From contig JAJQDT010000005.1 in the NCBI GenBank assembly GCA_021202075.1, forward strand, positions 1 through 64,000: a stretch of DNA of 64,000 nt. The letters are read 5' to 3'. Shown one piece after another: positions 1-9,197 of the stretch (within the stretch, counting starts at the first letter, position 1; the number at the start of each line of letters is the position of its first letter). The position numbers and the translations under genes were made by a program. Below the pieces are notes generated by a model that worked only from the letters and a program-made list of their open reading frames with translations, had not been told where the DNA came from and ran no database searches. Source of the stretch: Lachnospiraceae bacterium (GTDB lineage Bacteria > Bacillota > Clostridia > Lachnospirales > Lachnospiraceae).

Positions 1-46
1 AGAAAAATGAGCGATATACTTGGGTTGAGTAAGCATTATCCGACTT

Positions 47-1091
47 TCAGGCTAATATACCAGCATCTTCTTCTATCAAATATTTAACTCCATTCTGATT
101 TAAAGCTATCACAGGAAGTTTATTTGCCATTGCTTCAACAACAGCAGTACCTGTGGTTTCCCGCAATGATGGAAGGCATAAAATATCTGAATTGGCATAT
201 ACTTTTGGCATTTCTTCAAAAGATCTTTTTCCATGCATAATTACAGTTTTCTGTAATGCTCTGTCCTTAATCTGCTGTCTCACATCATCTATTTGATGCC
301 CACCGCCATACAAGTCAACAAGGTAAGGAATATCCGTTTTGAGTACTTTTAAAGCATCAAGCAGAAGTTCTATTCCCTTGCGGTACATGAGCCTACCAGA
401 GACTAAAATATGAATAATATCGTTTTTCTCATGCGTTAATTCTTTTCTTTCATCAAGATACTCATCGTCTACTCCCAGTTCACACATCTGGGTCAGTTTT
501 ATGTTAGTTCCGAGATGTCGTTTCATTACTGCGACGGTTTCATCATTAGAAACAAAAATAGCAGCTGCTCTTCTTGCCCCCTTCTTATAAATCGGTAAGG
601 ATACTGCAAGATTATTAATCAGGCTTCTAATTTGTTCATTCTTCTTATATTTCTGTACATAACCCTTCAATTCGTAAGGAGTCTCTTGACCCCCCCACAG
701 GTCCGAATATAAATGGGGTATCCAACTTCCACAAAAACCCCATGTTCCGAAAATCTGCGATAGCCACATGATGAACAATATCAAAATGTTCTTTTTTATT
801 CAGTTTTTTTGCCTCTTTATAAGCGTACCACTGCCAAATCACATAACTAGCAAAGTAAAACTTTCGTCCTTTTAATACTTTCCCAAGGATGCGTGGCACT
901 GAAATATAATGAAACGTAGCATTTATGCCTTCATTTTTTTCTAAATATTTTTCAATATCCTTTTGATTCCCTTCGTTGGTTAGTACATGAACATCTTGTT
1001 TCAACGACATACTTTTAGCCCAAGACCAACCTACATAAGCGTCTGACCCAATAGCGGGATTACATTCAAAAGCGGAATATAGAATTTTCAT
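47..1091 (-). pseudogene. GT4 glycosyltransferase, frameshifted at a poly-G tract (phase OFF)
   Basis: Two overlapping minus-strand reading frames make up one family 4 glycosyltransferase. The first (645-1091) starts MKILYSAFECNPAIGSD and reads to FIFGPVGG. It then leaves frame exactly at the 7-G run (690-696) and stops. The second (47-784) picks up as GGQETPYELKGY and contains the donor-binding half (VSGRLMYRKGIE, LPSLRETTGTAVVEAMA). Joining at the run restores the GPVGGGQE motif common in this family; 6 or 9 G would be in frame. The frame also ends at 47, earlier than usual for GT4 after the E-x7-E motif, so a C-terminal truncation or second lesion is possible. It is the last gene of the operon, 10 bp after the radical SAM gene. 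Acceptor and sugar cannot be told. Confidence 0.85.
690..696. repeat. 7-bp homopolymer (C7; G7 on coding strand)
   Basis: A run of seven C on the plus strand lies at the codons of the GPVGG loop of the glycosyltransferase. At length 7 the frame is broken. Lengths 6 or 9 join the two halves. It is the shortest of the five runs in this locus, and the only one not followed by TA on the coding strand. Confidence 0.85.
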
Positions 1092-1101
1092 TGCAATCGT
1101 C

Positions 1102-2277
1102 CTACTTCTTCATCTGTGCCGCAATATCAGCATCCACAATTTCTTCGCCAGTCTTGCCTTTCAGTTGCTCCTTCGATGCCGCACTTAAGCCATCGTTAAC
1201 CACAGCAGACAGATCGCATGTGCTGCACTTATCCAACTGCTCCTTTGTTACTTTTCCATCCCTGTAGTCGCAGCAAATCTTGTTCTCATACATAGAATAC
1301 GGATGCTTGGTGAACAGTGCCTTCGCCTTGTGCTTCACAACCCACCATGCAGGCTTTAAGAAGTATTTGTGCATAGCCGGAGAAACCGAGCCAATCATCC
1401 AACACTGGCGGTCACAGCAGCGCACCTTCTTACGAACAACCTCTGCTTCCGGACTGTTCCACAGCTCGTCCCAGGTCTGTGTGTTCAGGTTACCCATGAC
1501 TTCCTTATCCTTCGTTCCGTTACAAGGCATAACATCCCCATAAGGATCAATGAAAAACGTGTCGAAGCTCATGTCGCAAGGCAAAAGTCTCGGCTGACCG
1601 TAGATGTAATTGATAAGGCCATGGTTGAAATATGCTCTGAACCACTTCTTCGGACTGTTGGAGCGCAACAGTTCATTAACCAAATCCTCGAAGTTTTTAG
1701 CAACCATCGGGCGGTCATGAATAATATTTTTCGCTTCAACAAAGTAGAAACTATTGTGCAGAGAAGCTGTGGCAAACTCCATGCCCATTTCATCGGAAAT
1801 TTTATAAAGCGGCACAAGGTCGGGAGCATTCTTGTCCTGGACGGTCATTCCAAATCCCACATCTTTGATGCCCATCTCCACGAGTTTTTTCAAAGTACCA
1901 TACCCACGCTGATAGCCATTCTGAAGACCACGGATTTCATTGTTGGTTTGTTCCAAACCTTCAATTGAAATACGAATACCAACATCCGGAAACTCCTTGC
2001 ACAGTTCGACAATACGGTCCGTAAAAAAGCCGTTCGTAGAAATGACAATACGGTCGCTCTTCTTCCGAAGTTCAGCGACAATATCTCTTATATCTGTTCG
2101 GATGAACGGCTCGCCACCAGTAATGTTCGTGAAATACATTGGAGGGAGCTTCTTAATCGTTTCGATACTGATCTCTTCTTCCGGCTTGGAAGGTGCCTTG
2201 TATCTGTTACACATGGAACAACGAGCATTACATCTGTATGTAACAATTACCGTTCCGTTAAGTTTTTTCTCTGCCAT
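1102..2277 (-). CDS. radical SAM/SPASM-type protein of the polysaccharide locus
   Basis: The 391-residue protein has the radical SAM cluster-binding motif C-x3-C-x2-C (C16, C20, C23) followed by the glycine motif NITGGEP. This fits binding of a [4Fe-4S] cluster and S-adenosylmethionine. The C-terminal half carries many further cysteines (PCNGT, CCDRQCW, KICCD, CSTC), as in SPASM-type proteins that hold auxiliary clusters. It lies between an acyltransferase and a glycosyltransferase, so it probably modifies a sugar or glycan component. The substrate is not readable from the sequence. No membrane segment is visible, so it should be cytoplasmic. Confidence 0.85.
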   Translation of the reverse strand: MAEKKLNGTVIVTYRCNARCSMCNRYKAPSKPEEEISIETIKKLPPMYFTNITGGEPFIRTDIRDIVAELRKKSDRIVISTNGFFTDRIVELCKEFPDVGIRISIEGLEQTNNEIRGLQNGYQRGYGTLKKLVEMGIKDVGFGMTVQDKNAPDLVPLYKISDEMGMEFATASLHNSFYFVEAKNIIHDRPMVAKNFEDLVNELLRSNSPKKWFRAYFNHGLINYIYGQPRLLPCDMSFDTFFIDPYGDVMPCNGTKDKEVMGNLNTQTWDELWNSPEAEVVRKKVRCCDRQCWMIGSVSPAMHKYFLKPAWWVVKHKAKALFTKHPYSMYENKICCDYRDGKVTKEQLDKCSTCDLSAVVNDGLSAASKEQLKGKTGEEIVDADIAAQMKK

Positions 2278-2303
2278 AATCTTTTAACTCCTTTTTGAAG
2301 TTT

Positions 2304-3404
2304 TTATGCTTTTACTACTTTCTTCTTTATGCCTTTTTCTATATATTGATAGGCCACCGCGAATATCAGTGCCCCACCTATCGTTCCAACACAGGCGATT
2401 ATGTACGAAACCACACTCTCTCCTGCAATTGTTGTCAACCCTAATTTCTCCAAGACTCGGAAAACCATCATGTGTGCAATGTAAATTTCCAAGCTAACTC
2501 CACATATGAATTTGCTGACTGGATTGCACCAGATTTTCGTCTCAAATCCAAGTGTTCCAATCACCACAAAAGAATATCCTATTAAATGCTGTAATGTGCC
2601 AGCAAGCACCATTAAATCACTTGTTTCCGGTAAATAAATTAGATGCATGAAAGCCAATCCGAGCAGGACAAGGAATAATCCCATCACATTTCCTCGCACC
2701 GTTCCTAATTTTTCATACCAAGCTCTTATCTGCTCCCTGTACAGATATATCAGTCCACCCGCTATAAAGAAACATAACCACCGTAATACATTAGCCTCCA
2801 CATCCACTCCATCAACGGTAAAATACACACTGCAAACATAACTAACAGCTGTTGACAGAATCAGACTAAACCAAGCTCTCTTCTTGTTCCAAATCAGGAA
2901 AACGAAGAACGGAAACAAGATGTAAAATCCAAATATTACGCCAAGAGTCCAACCTACGCCGATGACGGAAATGTTAGGCGCAGGGAAGAATCCAAACATC
3001 AAAGTCAGATCAGCAAACGCTTCATAGAGAGTGCCAATACCGATCCCGCCATCAAGCAAAAAACCAACCGCCACGTCTATAAGAACAAGCAGAGCAAAAA
3101 ACGGGAGGATTTTCCAATATCTTCTGCTATAAAAATCATTCAGGCTAATCTGGTTATTTTTTATTTTTTCATAGTATCCGCAACACATGGAAAAACCGCT
3201 TATAACAAAAAATAAATAAACAAGTTCACCAAAAGATCCTATCAAGCTGTTAATGACGTAGTCTGCAATACCCCCCCCCGCAGAAATTTCGAAGCCAATG
3301 TTTGCACGAACATGCATACAAATCACTCCGATAGCCGCCAAAGAACGGATACCGTCTAGATTGTTATATCGCTGTGGTTTACCAGCCTGTGCTTCCATAT
3401 TCAA
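2304..3404 (-). CDS. membrane acyltransferase 3 (OafA-like), poly-G tract in frame (phase ON)
   Basis: A 366-residue integral membrane protein with about ten hydrophobic segments. It starts with the hallmark NLDGIRSLAAIGVICMH of acyltransferase family 3, whose members O-acetylate surface sugars. A 9-G run encodes Gly43-Gly45 (SAGGGIADY) between the first two membrane segments, and here the frame is intact. Loss or gain of one G would stop translation early, so the gene looks phase-variable and currently ON. Its ATG overlaps the stop of the upstream glycosyltransferase (ATGA), indicating translational coupling. The acetylated residue is unknown. Confidence 0.88.
   Translation of the reverse strand: MNMEAQAGKPQRYNNLDGIRSLAAIGVICMHVRANIGFEISAGGGIADYVINSLIGSFGELVYLFFVISGFSMCCGYYEKIKNNQISLNDFYSRRYWKILPFFALLVLIDVAVGFLLDGGIGIGTLYEAFADLTLMFGFFPAPNISVIGVGWTLGVIFGFYILFPFFVFLIWNKKRAWFSLILSTAVSYVCSVYFTVDGVDVEANVLRWLCFFIAGGLIYLYREQIRAWYEKLGTVRGNVMGLFLVLLGLAFMHLIYLPETSDLMVLAGTLQHLIGYSFVVIGTLGFETKIWCNPVSKFICGVSLEIYIAHMMVFRVLEKLGLTTIAGESVVSYIIACVGTIGGALIFAVAYQYIEKGIKKKVVKA
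3271..3279. repeat. 9-bp homopolymer (C9; G9 on coding strand)
   Basis: Nine C on the plus strand fall at codons 42-45 of the acyltransferase, which stays open at this length. The coding-strand context is TCTGC-G9-TATTGC. This is nearly the same as the run at 27649 and similar to those at 6565 and 37236, all followed by TA. Confidence 0.88.
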
Positions 3405-4603
3405 CTCCCGTATATCCTCATGATCTTTTGATAATACTGTTCAACCGTATCAAAGCTGATATTTTTACAGTTTTTACTGTAGGTATCAGTTAATTTCTTA
3501 TCTGCCCACAGCCTTTGAATCTGTTTCTTCAACTCAACCTTGTCCCCACTCTTAAACAGCTCTCCGGTCTTACCGACTGTGATAAGCTCCGGAATGCCAC
3601 CAATATCTGACCCAAGAACCGGTGTGCCATACATCTGGCTCTCCATTACAGAGAACGGGCAGTTCTCATACCACTCGGAAGGATAGATGGAAAACCTTGC
3701 TTCTCTAATTAAAGTCTCTAAAGCTTCACCTGTCTGGAAGCCGACTTTTTTGATGTTCTTGACACCTTTCATCTCGTCGTCCAGAGGCCCCGTCCCGGCA
3801 AAAATAAACTGTACGTCCGACAGCTCTCTGCACACAGAAATTAAGGTTTTGATGCCTTTCTCTTCTGAAAAGCGACCGAAGTACAGCACATAATCCTTCT
3901 TCGCTGTCTCCTTCCACTCCACAGTATCTATGAAATTGAGCATCGCTACAGTCTTTGGTTTAAAGACTGGGTTGTAGTCCATCTTTGATTTCATGAACTG
4001 TGTCGGGCAGATGATGGTATCAATCAGTTTATATGTTCCCTTCACCTTCCAGAATGTGGCTTCCATCGTGCCGATTGCAGATTTAGCAATCGAGCCGTGG
4101 ATGCACTTGCCTTTCGTACAGTTCATGAAAGCACCATGACCGCATTTTTCGCAGTTCTCATGTGTGGCAGGATTGTTCATCATGTGGTTCGGACATATTA
4201 GCTGATAGTCATGAGCTGTGAACACAATCTTGACCTTATGACCTGTGGCTTTCTCCCACTTCCGGATTTCCAAGATAATCGAAGGTGTCAGCTGATAATT
4301 GAAATTGTTCAAGTGACAGACATCGGGTTGAAAATCATCCAAAACCAGATGGATTTTCTTCCGTGCCTCAGACGAGTAAATGGTCTTAATCGGATAGGTC
4401 AGCTTCGACAGTTTGCTGCCACCGTGGAAATCCATGTCCGATGTGTAAGCATTCACAGCATTACCGACACACCGCCCTTCGTGTTCCATACCGAAGTATT
4501 GGACTTCATGTCCGTGCGTTTTCAGTGCATCTCCTAATTTGAATATATATGTCTCTGATCCGCCATTGGGATAGAGAAATTTGTTGATCATTAAAATCTT
4601 CAT
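3401..4603 (-). CDS. GT4 glycosyltransferase with cysteine-rich insert
   Basis: A 400-residue GT-B protein. The N-terminus (MKILMINKFLYPNGGSETY) has the glycine-rich acceptor-domain loop. The C-terminal half has YFGRFSEEKGIKTL and the E-x7-E-type donor site. Near residues 145-170 there is a cysteine-rich stretch (CPNHMM, CEKCGHG, NCTKGKC), seen in a subset of capsular GT4 enzymes and possibly metal-binding. The gene overlaps the downstream acyltransferase by 4 bp and lies 18 bp after rfbC. It probably transfers one sugar of the repeat unit on the cytoplasmic face. With rfb genes adjacent, rhamnose transfer is possible but unproven. Confidence 0.88.
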   Translation of the reverse strand: MKILMINKFLYPNGGSETYIFKLGDALKTHGHEVQYFGMEHEGRCVGNAVNAYTSDMDFHGGSKLSKLTYPIKTIYSSEARKKIHLVLDDFQPDVCHLNNFNYQLTPSIILEIRKWEKATGHKVKIVFTAHDYQLICPNHMMNNPATHENCEKCGHGAFMNCTKGKCIHGSIAKSAIGTMEATFWKVKGTYKLIDTIICPTQFMKSKMDYNPVFKPKTVAMLNFIDTVEWKETAKKDYVLYFGRFSEEKGIKTLISVCRELSDVQFIFAGTGPLDDEMKGVKNIKKVGFQTGEALETLIREARFSIYPSEWYENCPFSVMESQMYGTPVLGSDIGGIPELITVGKTGELFKSGDKVELKKQIQRLWADKKLTDTYSKNCKNISFDTVEQYYQKIMRIYGS

Positions 4604-4621
4604 GGTAGTTCATACCCTCAT

Positions 4622-5224
4622 TTAAAACTTGAATGTATCTTTCAATCCAAGCCACTTCTGATCCTTATCGCTGAGATTCAGGCTTTCGCCACTCTCTAAC
4701 TTATATCCTTCAGCACTTGCTGTTCCTTGATACTCTCCAACTACTCCCGGCCATTCAATCCCAATCTCCGGGTCATTCCAAGCCATGCCACCTTCGTCAC
4801 CGGGGTGATAAAAGTCTGTACACTTGTAACAGAATTCTGCTACATCGGAGAGAACCAAAAAGCCGTGTGCGAATCCTTCTGAAATGTAGAACTGCTTCAT
4901 ATTCTCTGCATTCAGCTCTACCCCATACCATTGACCATAAGTTTTGCTGTTACTTCTTAAATCCACAGCCACATCAAAAACGCTACCCTTGATAACACGC
5001 ACCAATTTACCCTGTGGGTATTGCTTCTGGAAGTGTAGTCCCCTCAGAACACCTTTCGTTGACATAGACTGATTGTCCTGGACAAATACCATATCTAATC
5101 CAGCCTCATGCATGTCATTCTGGTTATATGTCTCCACGAAATAGCCTCTGCTGTCACCGTGGACAGCTGGCTCAATTACATATAGTCCATCTATTGGTGC
5201 TTTCATTACTTTAATCTGTCCCAT
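4622..5224 (-). CDS. rfbC: dTDP-4-dehydrorhamnose 3,5-epimerase
   Basis: A 200-residue cupin enzyme of the RmlC family, third step of dTDP-L-rhamnose synthesis. Visible family signatures are DSRGYFVETYN, the active-site segment GVLRGLHFQ (His64), the lysine in QGKLVRVIKG and the later FYISEGFAHGF. Length and N-terminus match the family. It sits 18 bp after rfbD in the same operon, and the other three rhamnose genes are all present at 5.2-9.2 kb. Confidence 0.96.
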   Translation of the reverse strand: MGQIKVMKAPIDGLYVIEPAVHGDSRGYFVETYNQNDMHEAGLDMVFVQDNQSMSTKGVLRGLHFQKQYPQGKLVRVIKGSVFDVAVDLRSNSKTYGQWYGVELNAENMKQFYISEGFAHGFLVLSDVAEFCYKCTDFYHPGDEGGMAWNDPEIGIEWPGVVGEYQGTASAEGYKLESGESLNLSDKDQKWLGLKDTFKF

Positions 5225-5242
5225 GACGTTTCCACCTACTTC

Positions 5243-6157
5243 TTAATACTCAATCTCTTTCAAATACCTGCATACCGCATCCTGCCATGCGGGTAAAGGC
5301 TCAAATCCTGCTTCTACCAGCTTGCTTTTATCCAACCGGCTATTGAACGGACGAGCAGCTTTACTTAATCCATATTCCTCTGTAGTCACAGGAATAACGT
5401 TAGTCGTATAACACGCCTGCCTATAGATCTCCTTCGTGAAGTCATACCAACTGATATATCCGCCCTCATTTGTGGCGTGATAGTAGCCATACTTCTCGGT
5501 TTCGACCATATCCACAAGAAGCCTCGCCAAATCATATGTATAGGTTGGTGTACCAATTTGGTCATTAACGACTTTCACGGTGTCATGAGTCTTTCCGACA
5601 TTCAACATCGTCTTGATGAAGTTCTTGCCGTTAAGTCCGAACACCCATGCAATACGAACAATGAAGTACTTATCCAGTATGGACGAAACTGCCAGCTCAC
5701 CTTCCAGTTTTGTTTGTCCATAGACATTGAGAGGCTTATAGTTCTTACAGTCTGGCTGCCAAGGCTCAGTGCCTTGACCATCGAACACATAATCTGTGCT
5801 GATATAGACCATTTTGTAGCCGAGCTTCTTGCAAATCTCTGCGATATTTTTCGTACCGCCAGCATTGACCGCACGGACTTTCTCGACCTTGTCATCATCC
5901 TCTGCCATATCCACAGCCGTCCACGCGGCGCAGTGAATCACAACATCCGGATCGATTTCTGTGATGGTCTTATCAACTGCATCTGCGTCAGTAATGTCAA
6001 GTTGTACATACCGAGCTGTGGTCACAGCAGATCCGTCAGCTCCACCAGAGTAAGTTTCAGCAACATCGGAACCAACACCCTCATAGCCACGCTTATATAA
6101 TTCATTCATCACATCGTGTCCGAGCTGACCTCCGACACCAGTTACGAATACCTTCAT
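5243..6157 (-). CDS. rfbD: dTDP-4-dehydrorhamnose reductase
   Basis: A 304-residue extended short-chain dehydrogenase, last step to dTDP-L-rhamnose. The NAD(P)-binding loop is GVGGQLG (residues 7-13). STDYVFDG follows, and the catalytic pair is Tyr146/Lys150 in NVYGQTKLEGE. The start codon overlaps the stop of the phase-variable acyltransferase upstream (ATGA, 6154-6157). When that gene is out of frame, coupled translation of rfbD could therefore be altered, although frame-shifted ribosomes stop far upstream of this junction. Confidence 0.96.
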   Translation of the reverse strand: MKVFVTGVGGQLGHDVMNELYKRGYEGVGSDVAETYSGGADGSAVTTARYVQLDITDADAVDKTITEIDPDVVIHCAAWTAVDMAEDDDKVEKVRAVNAGGTKNIAEICKKLGYKMVYISTDYVFDGQGTEPWQPDCKNYKPLNVYGQTKLEGELAVSSILDKYFIVRIAWVFGLNGKNFIKTMLNVGKTHDTVKVVNDQIGTPTYTYDLARLLVDMVETEKYGYYHATNEGGYISWYDFTKEIYRQACYTTNVIPVTTEEYGLSKAARPFNSRLDKSKLVEAGFEPLPAWQDAVCRYLKEIEY

Positions 6158-7214
6158 ATGCTACCAATCCTCTTTGAAATTATATTTATTCCTCTGTCAC
6201 AAACAGGTCTTACGCTTATGCACAGCAATATTTCGACAACCATTAAAATCACAGTAGTCACAAAAATTCCCGCATTTGCACTTAATCCGTTTATTCTTGA
6301 TGTACACACATTTTCTATCAATGTTCTTATCATCAATGACTCATGTGTTGCCATAATAAATAAGGAGTTCATACCCAAGGACACAAATCCTGTATTAAAT
6401 TTGGGAACTTTCGCAACCAGAATACTCAGGCATAAAACAGCTGATATACCTAAACCGCTGGTGATAAACGTCATCAAAGGAAATCCCACTTCTAAAAAGT
6501 GGTAATCTATTAAATCCGCATAATTAGCTAAAAACAATAACAGTGCAATCGCGACTGCGCAGTACCCCCCCCCCCGCTCAAAATTTTGACTTTTTCAATT
6601 AAGAGTGGGATATTATTTCGCACCGAATACCCAAATATAATAAAGCTACTCATTAAAACCGTTCTTATAATCGTCGCTATCGGATAATACACCAATCTCA
6701 TTGCTCCAGACTCTATCTGTGGCATAAAATACGCAGCTATACTACTAATAGTAAAAATAACAATCGCAACTAATAATCTGGCTTCATCGGTTTTAAATAT
6801 TATTGCAATACATTTTGTTATTACCTTTCCAAGTATTAAACTTGCCAAAAACCATAAAACACTAATTCCAAACAAGGTCACAGTTTGGTATATATGCCAA
6901 AACAGAATGTTTACGCTAATTGTTTTTAATATCAAAAATTTGACGAAGACATCGAAAGCCAAATACAGTGCTGACCAAAATAAATAGCTTGCAATAAGTT
7001 TTTTCTCTTCTAAAAATGATTCCTTTATCGTTATTAAGGTGGCATCTTTCATAACTAAACCGCTTAGGAAGAAGAAAAGAGGCATATGAAACGAATAAAT
7101 AAACACACGCCAATAACTATCTGTTGGAAGAGCATGTCCTATAACAACAAGAAGAATTCCTATCCCCTTTGCGACATCATATTCTTTTATTCTTTTTGTT
7201 GTGGTACGTTTCAT
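6154..7214 (-). pseudogene. membrane acyltransferase, frameshifted at a poly-G tract (phase OFF)
   Basis: Two frames form one family 3 acyltransferase. 6528-7214 begins MKRTTTKRIKEYDVAKGIG and carries the family signature GILLVVIGHALPT plus several membrane helices. It runs out of frame at an 11-G run (KILSGGGG, then an artefact tail). The rest (6154-6537) continues AVAIALLLFLANYADLID and the last membrane segments. A run of 9 or 12 G would join them into about 350 residues. Its stop overlaps rfbD and its start is 2 bp after rfbB. The likely role when ON is acylation, probably acetylation, of the exported glycan. Confidence 0.87.
6565..6575. repeat. 11-bp homopolymer (C11; G11 on coding strand)
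   Basis: The longest of the five runs. At 11 the acyltransferase frame is broken; multiples of three (9, 12) restore the reading SGGG(G)YCAVAIA. The coding-strand context is GAGC-G11-TACTGC. A run of this length is expected to be the most unstable during replication. Confidence 0.9.
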
Positions 7215-7216
7215 CT

Positions 7217-8236
7217 TTATCGAGCTCCATACATTTTTTCATAGTAGTTCTGATATTCACCGCTGATAATGGTTTCCCACCACTCCCGGTTATCCAAGTA
7301 CCATTGGATTGTCTTCTTAATGCCATCCTCAAACTTCGTTTCAGGCAGCCAGCCCAACTCATTGTGAATTTTCGTCGGGTCGATAGCATAGCGCATATCA
7401 TGTCCCTTACGGTCGGTTACATGTGTTATTAAGCTCTCTGGCTTACCAAGTTCGCGGCAGATTATTTTCACGATGTCTATGTTCTTCATCTCATTATGAC
7501 CGCCGACGTTGTAGACCTCACCGACTCTGCCCTTGTGAATAATCAAATCTATCGCTCGGCAATGGTCTTCCACATAGAGCCAATCACGGACATTCAAGCC
7601 CTCTCCATACACAGGCAGCGGCTTGTCATTCAGAGCATTCGCAATCATCAGCGGAATCAATTTTTCCGGAAAATGATACGGACCGTAGTTGTTGGAACAT
7701 CTTGAAATAGTCACATGCAAGCCGTAGGTTCTGTGGTAAGCAAGGACAAGTAAGTCTGCGCTCGCTTTGCTCGAACTGTACGGACTGCTCGTGTGGATGG
7801 GTGTCTCCTCGGTAAAAAATAAATCCGGGCGGTCTAACGGCAGATCACCATATACTTCATCGGTCGACACCTGATGGTAACGGGTGATGCCATATTTCCG
7901 GCAAGCGTCCATCAGAACACTGGTACCGATAATGTTGGTCTGTAAAAAGATGCCCGGATCTTCAATAGAACGGTCAACATGGCTTTCCGCAGCGAAATTG
8001 ACCAAAATATCAGGTTTTTCTTCTTCAAAAAGTTTATACACTGCGTCTCTGTCACAGATGTCCGCTTTCACAAATCTGAATTTAGGATTGTCCATCACAG
8101 GCGCAAGGGTCGACAAATTACCCGCATATGTCAGCTTATCTAAACAAATAACGCGATAGTCGGGATATGTATCAAGCATATGAAATATGAAATTTGAGCC
8201 TATAAATCCGGCTCCGCCGGTTACGATGATCACCAT
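7217..8236 (-). CDS. rfbB: dTDP-glucose 4,6-dehydratase
   Basis: A 339-residue extended SDR enzyme making dTDP-4-keto-6-deoxyglucose, second step of the rhamnose pathway. TGGAGFIGS (residues 6-14) binds NAD. STDEVYG (124-130) is the dehydratase signature. Tyr153 and Lys157 in SPYSSSKAS are the catalytic pair. It lies between rfbA and the acyltransferase with short spacing, in the same operon. Confidence 0.97.
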   Translation of the reverse strand: MVIIVTGGAGFIGSNFIFHMLDTYPDYRVICLDKLTYAGNLSTLAPVMDNPKFRFVKADICDRDAVYKLFEEEKPDILVNFAAESHVDRSIEDPGIFLQTNIIGTSVLMDACRKYGITRYHQVSTDEVYGDLPLDRPDLFFTEETPIHTSSPYSSSKASADLLVLAYHRTYGLHVTISRCSNNYGPYHFPEKLIPLMIANALNDKPLPVYGEGLNVRDWLYVEDHCRAIDLIIHKGRVGEVYNVGGHNEMKNIDIVKIICRELGKPESLITHVTDRKGHDMRYAIDPTKIHNELGWLPETKFEDGIKKTIQWYLDNREWWETIISGEYQNYYEKMYGAR

Positions 8237-8288
8237 TTCGTTGTACTTCCTTCTATATAAAATCTGTGTGCATCAACGCATCTGTCGC

Positions 8289-9185
8289 TTAGTGCAGCAC
8301 ATCCAGATACTTTCCGTCTAATACATCTTTCAAATACTGACCATACTGGTTTTTCTTCAGAACCTCATACACAGCCAGCACATCTTCTCTACTGATCCAA
8401 CCGTTCAGATATGCGATTTCTTCCAGGCAGCCAACCTTTCTATGCTGGTGCTGTTCAACGGTCTTCACAAAGTTTGTGGCATCCACTAAAGACTCATGTG
8501 TTCCTGTATCAAGCCATGTGAAACCCTGTCCCAGCAGTTCCACATTCAAATCACTGTTTTCAAGGTAGATGCGGTTTAAGTCTGTGATTTCAAGCTCTCC
8601 ACGAGCTGACGGTGTGAGATTCTTTGCGTACTCCACCACACGGTTGTCATAGAAATACAGACCTGTCACACAGTAATTACTCTTCGGATGTTCCGGCTTC
8701 TCCTCAATGGACACAGCCTTACCATCTTTATCAAACTCAACGATACCGAAACGTTCTGGGTCATCCACATAATATCCGAACACAGTGGCTCCTTTACCGT
8801 TCTCAGCGTTCTCCACAGCGGCTTTCAGCCTTTTCTTCAAACCATGACCCGCAAAAATATTGTCACCAAGTACCATAGCCACGGTGTCTTCACCAATGAA
8901 GTCTGCACCGATAATAAATGCCTGTGCCAATCCATCGGGGCTTGGCTGAACCGCATAGGACAGCTTTACTCCAAACTGGTGTCCGTCACCAAGCAAGTCC
9001 TCAAAACGAGGCGTGTCAGCCGGTGTGGAAATTATAAGAATATCCCGTATGCCAGCATTCATCAGAACCGACATTGGGTAGTAAATCATCGGTTTATCAT
9101 ATATAGGAAGCAGTTGCTTCGATGTAACTTTTGTCAGTGGATACAGGCGAGTACCTGAGCCGCCGGCTAAGATTATTCCTTTCAT
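8289..9185 (-). CDS. rfbA: glucose-1-phosphate thymidylyltransferase
   Basis: A 298-residue nucleotidyltransferase that starts the dTDP-rhamnose pathway from glucose-1-phosphate and dTTP. The N-terminus [18 protein letters not shown] has the nucleotide-binding GGSGTRL loop. [16 protein letters not shown] and the later [14 protein letters not shown] are family signatures. Length is normal. It is 12 bp downstream of the full-length array glycosyltransferase, so the two are probably co-transcribed. Confidence 0.97.
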   Translation of the reverse strand: MKGIILAGGSGTRLYPLTKVTSKQLLPIYDKPMIYYPMSVLMNAGIRDILIISTPADTPRFEDLLGDGHQFGVKLSYAVQPSPDGLAQAFIIGADFIGEDTVAMVLGDNIFAGHGLKKRLKAAVENAENGKGATVFGYYVDDPERFGIVEFDKDGKAVSIEEKPEHPKSNYCVTGLYFYDNRVVEYAKNLTPSARGELEITDLNRIYLENSDLNVELLGQGFTWLDTGTHESLVDATNFVKTVEQHQHRKVGCLEEIAYLNGWISREDVLAVYEVLKKNQYGQYLKDVLDGKYLDVLH

Positions 9186-9197
9186 AACTCTTATTCC

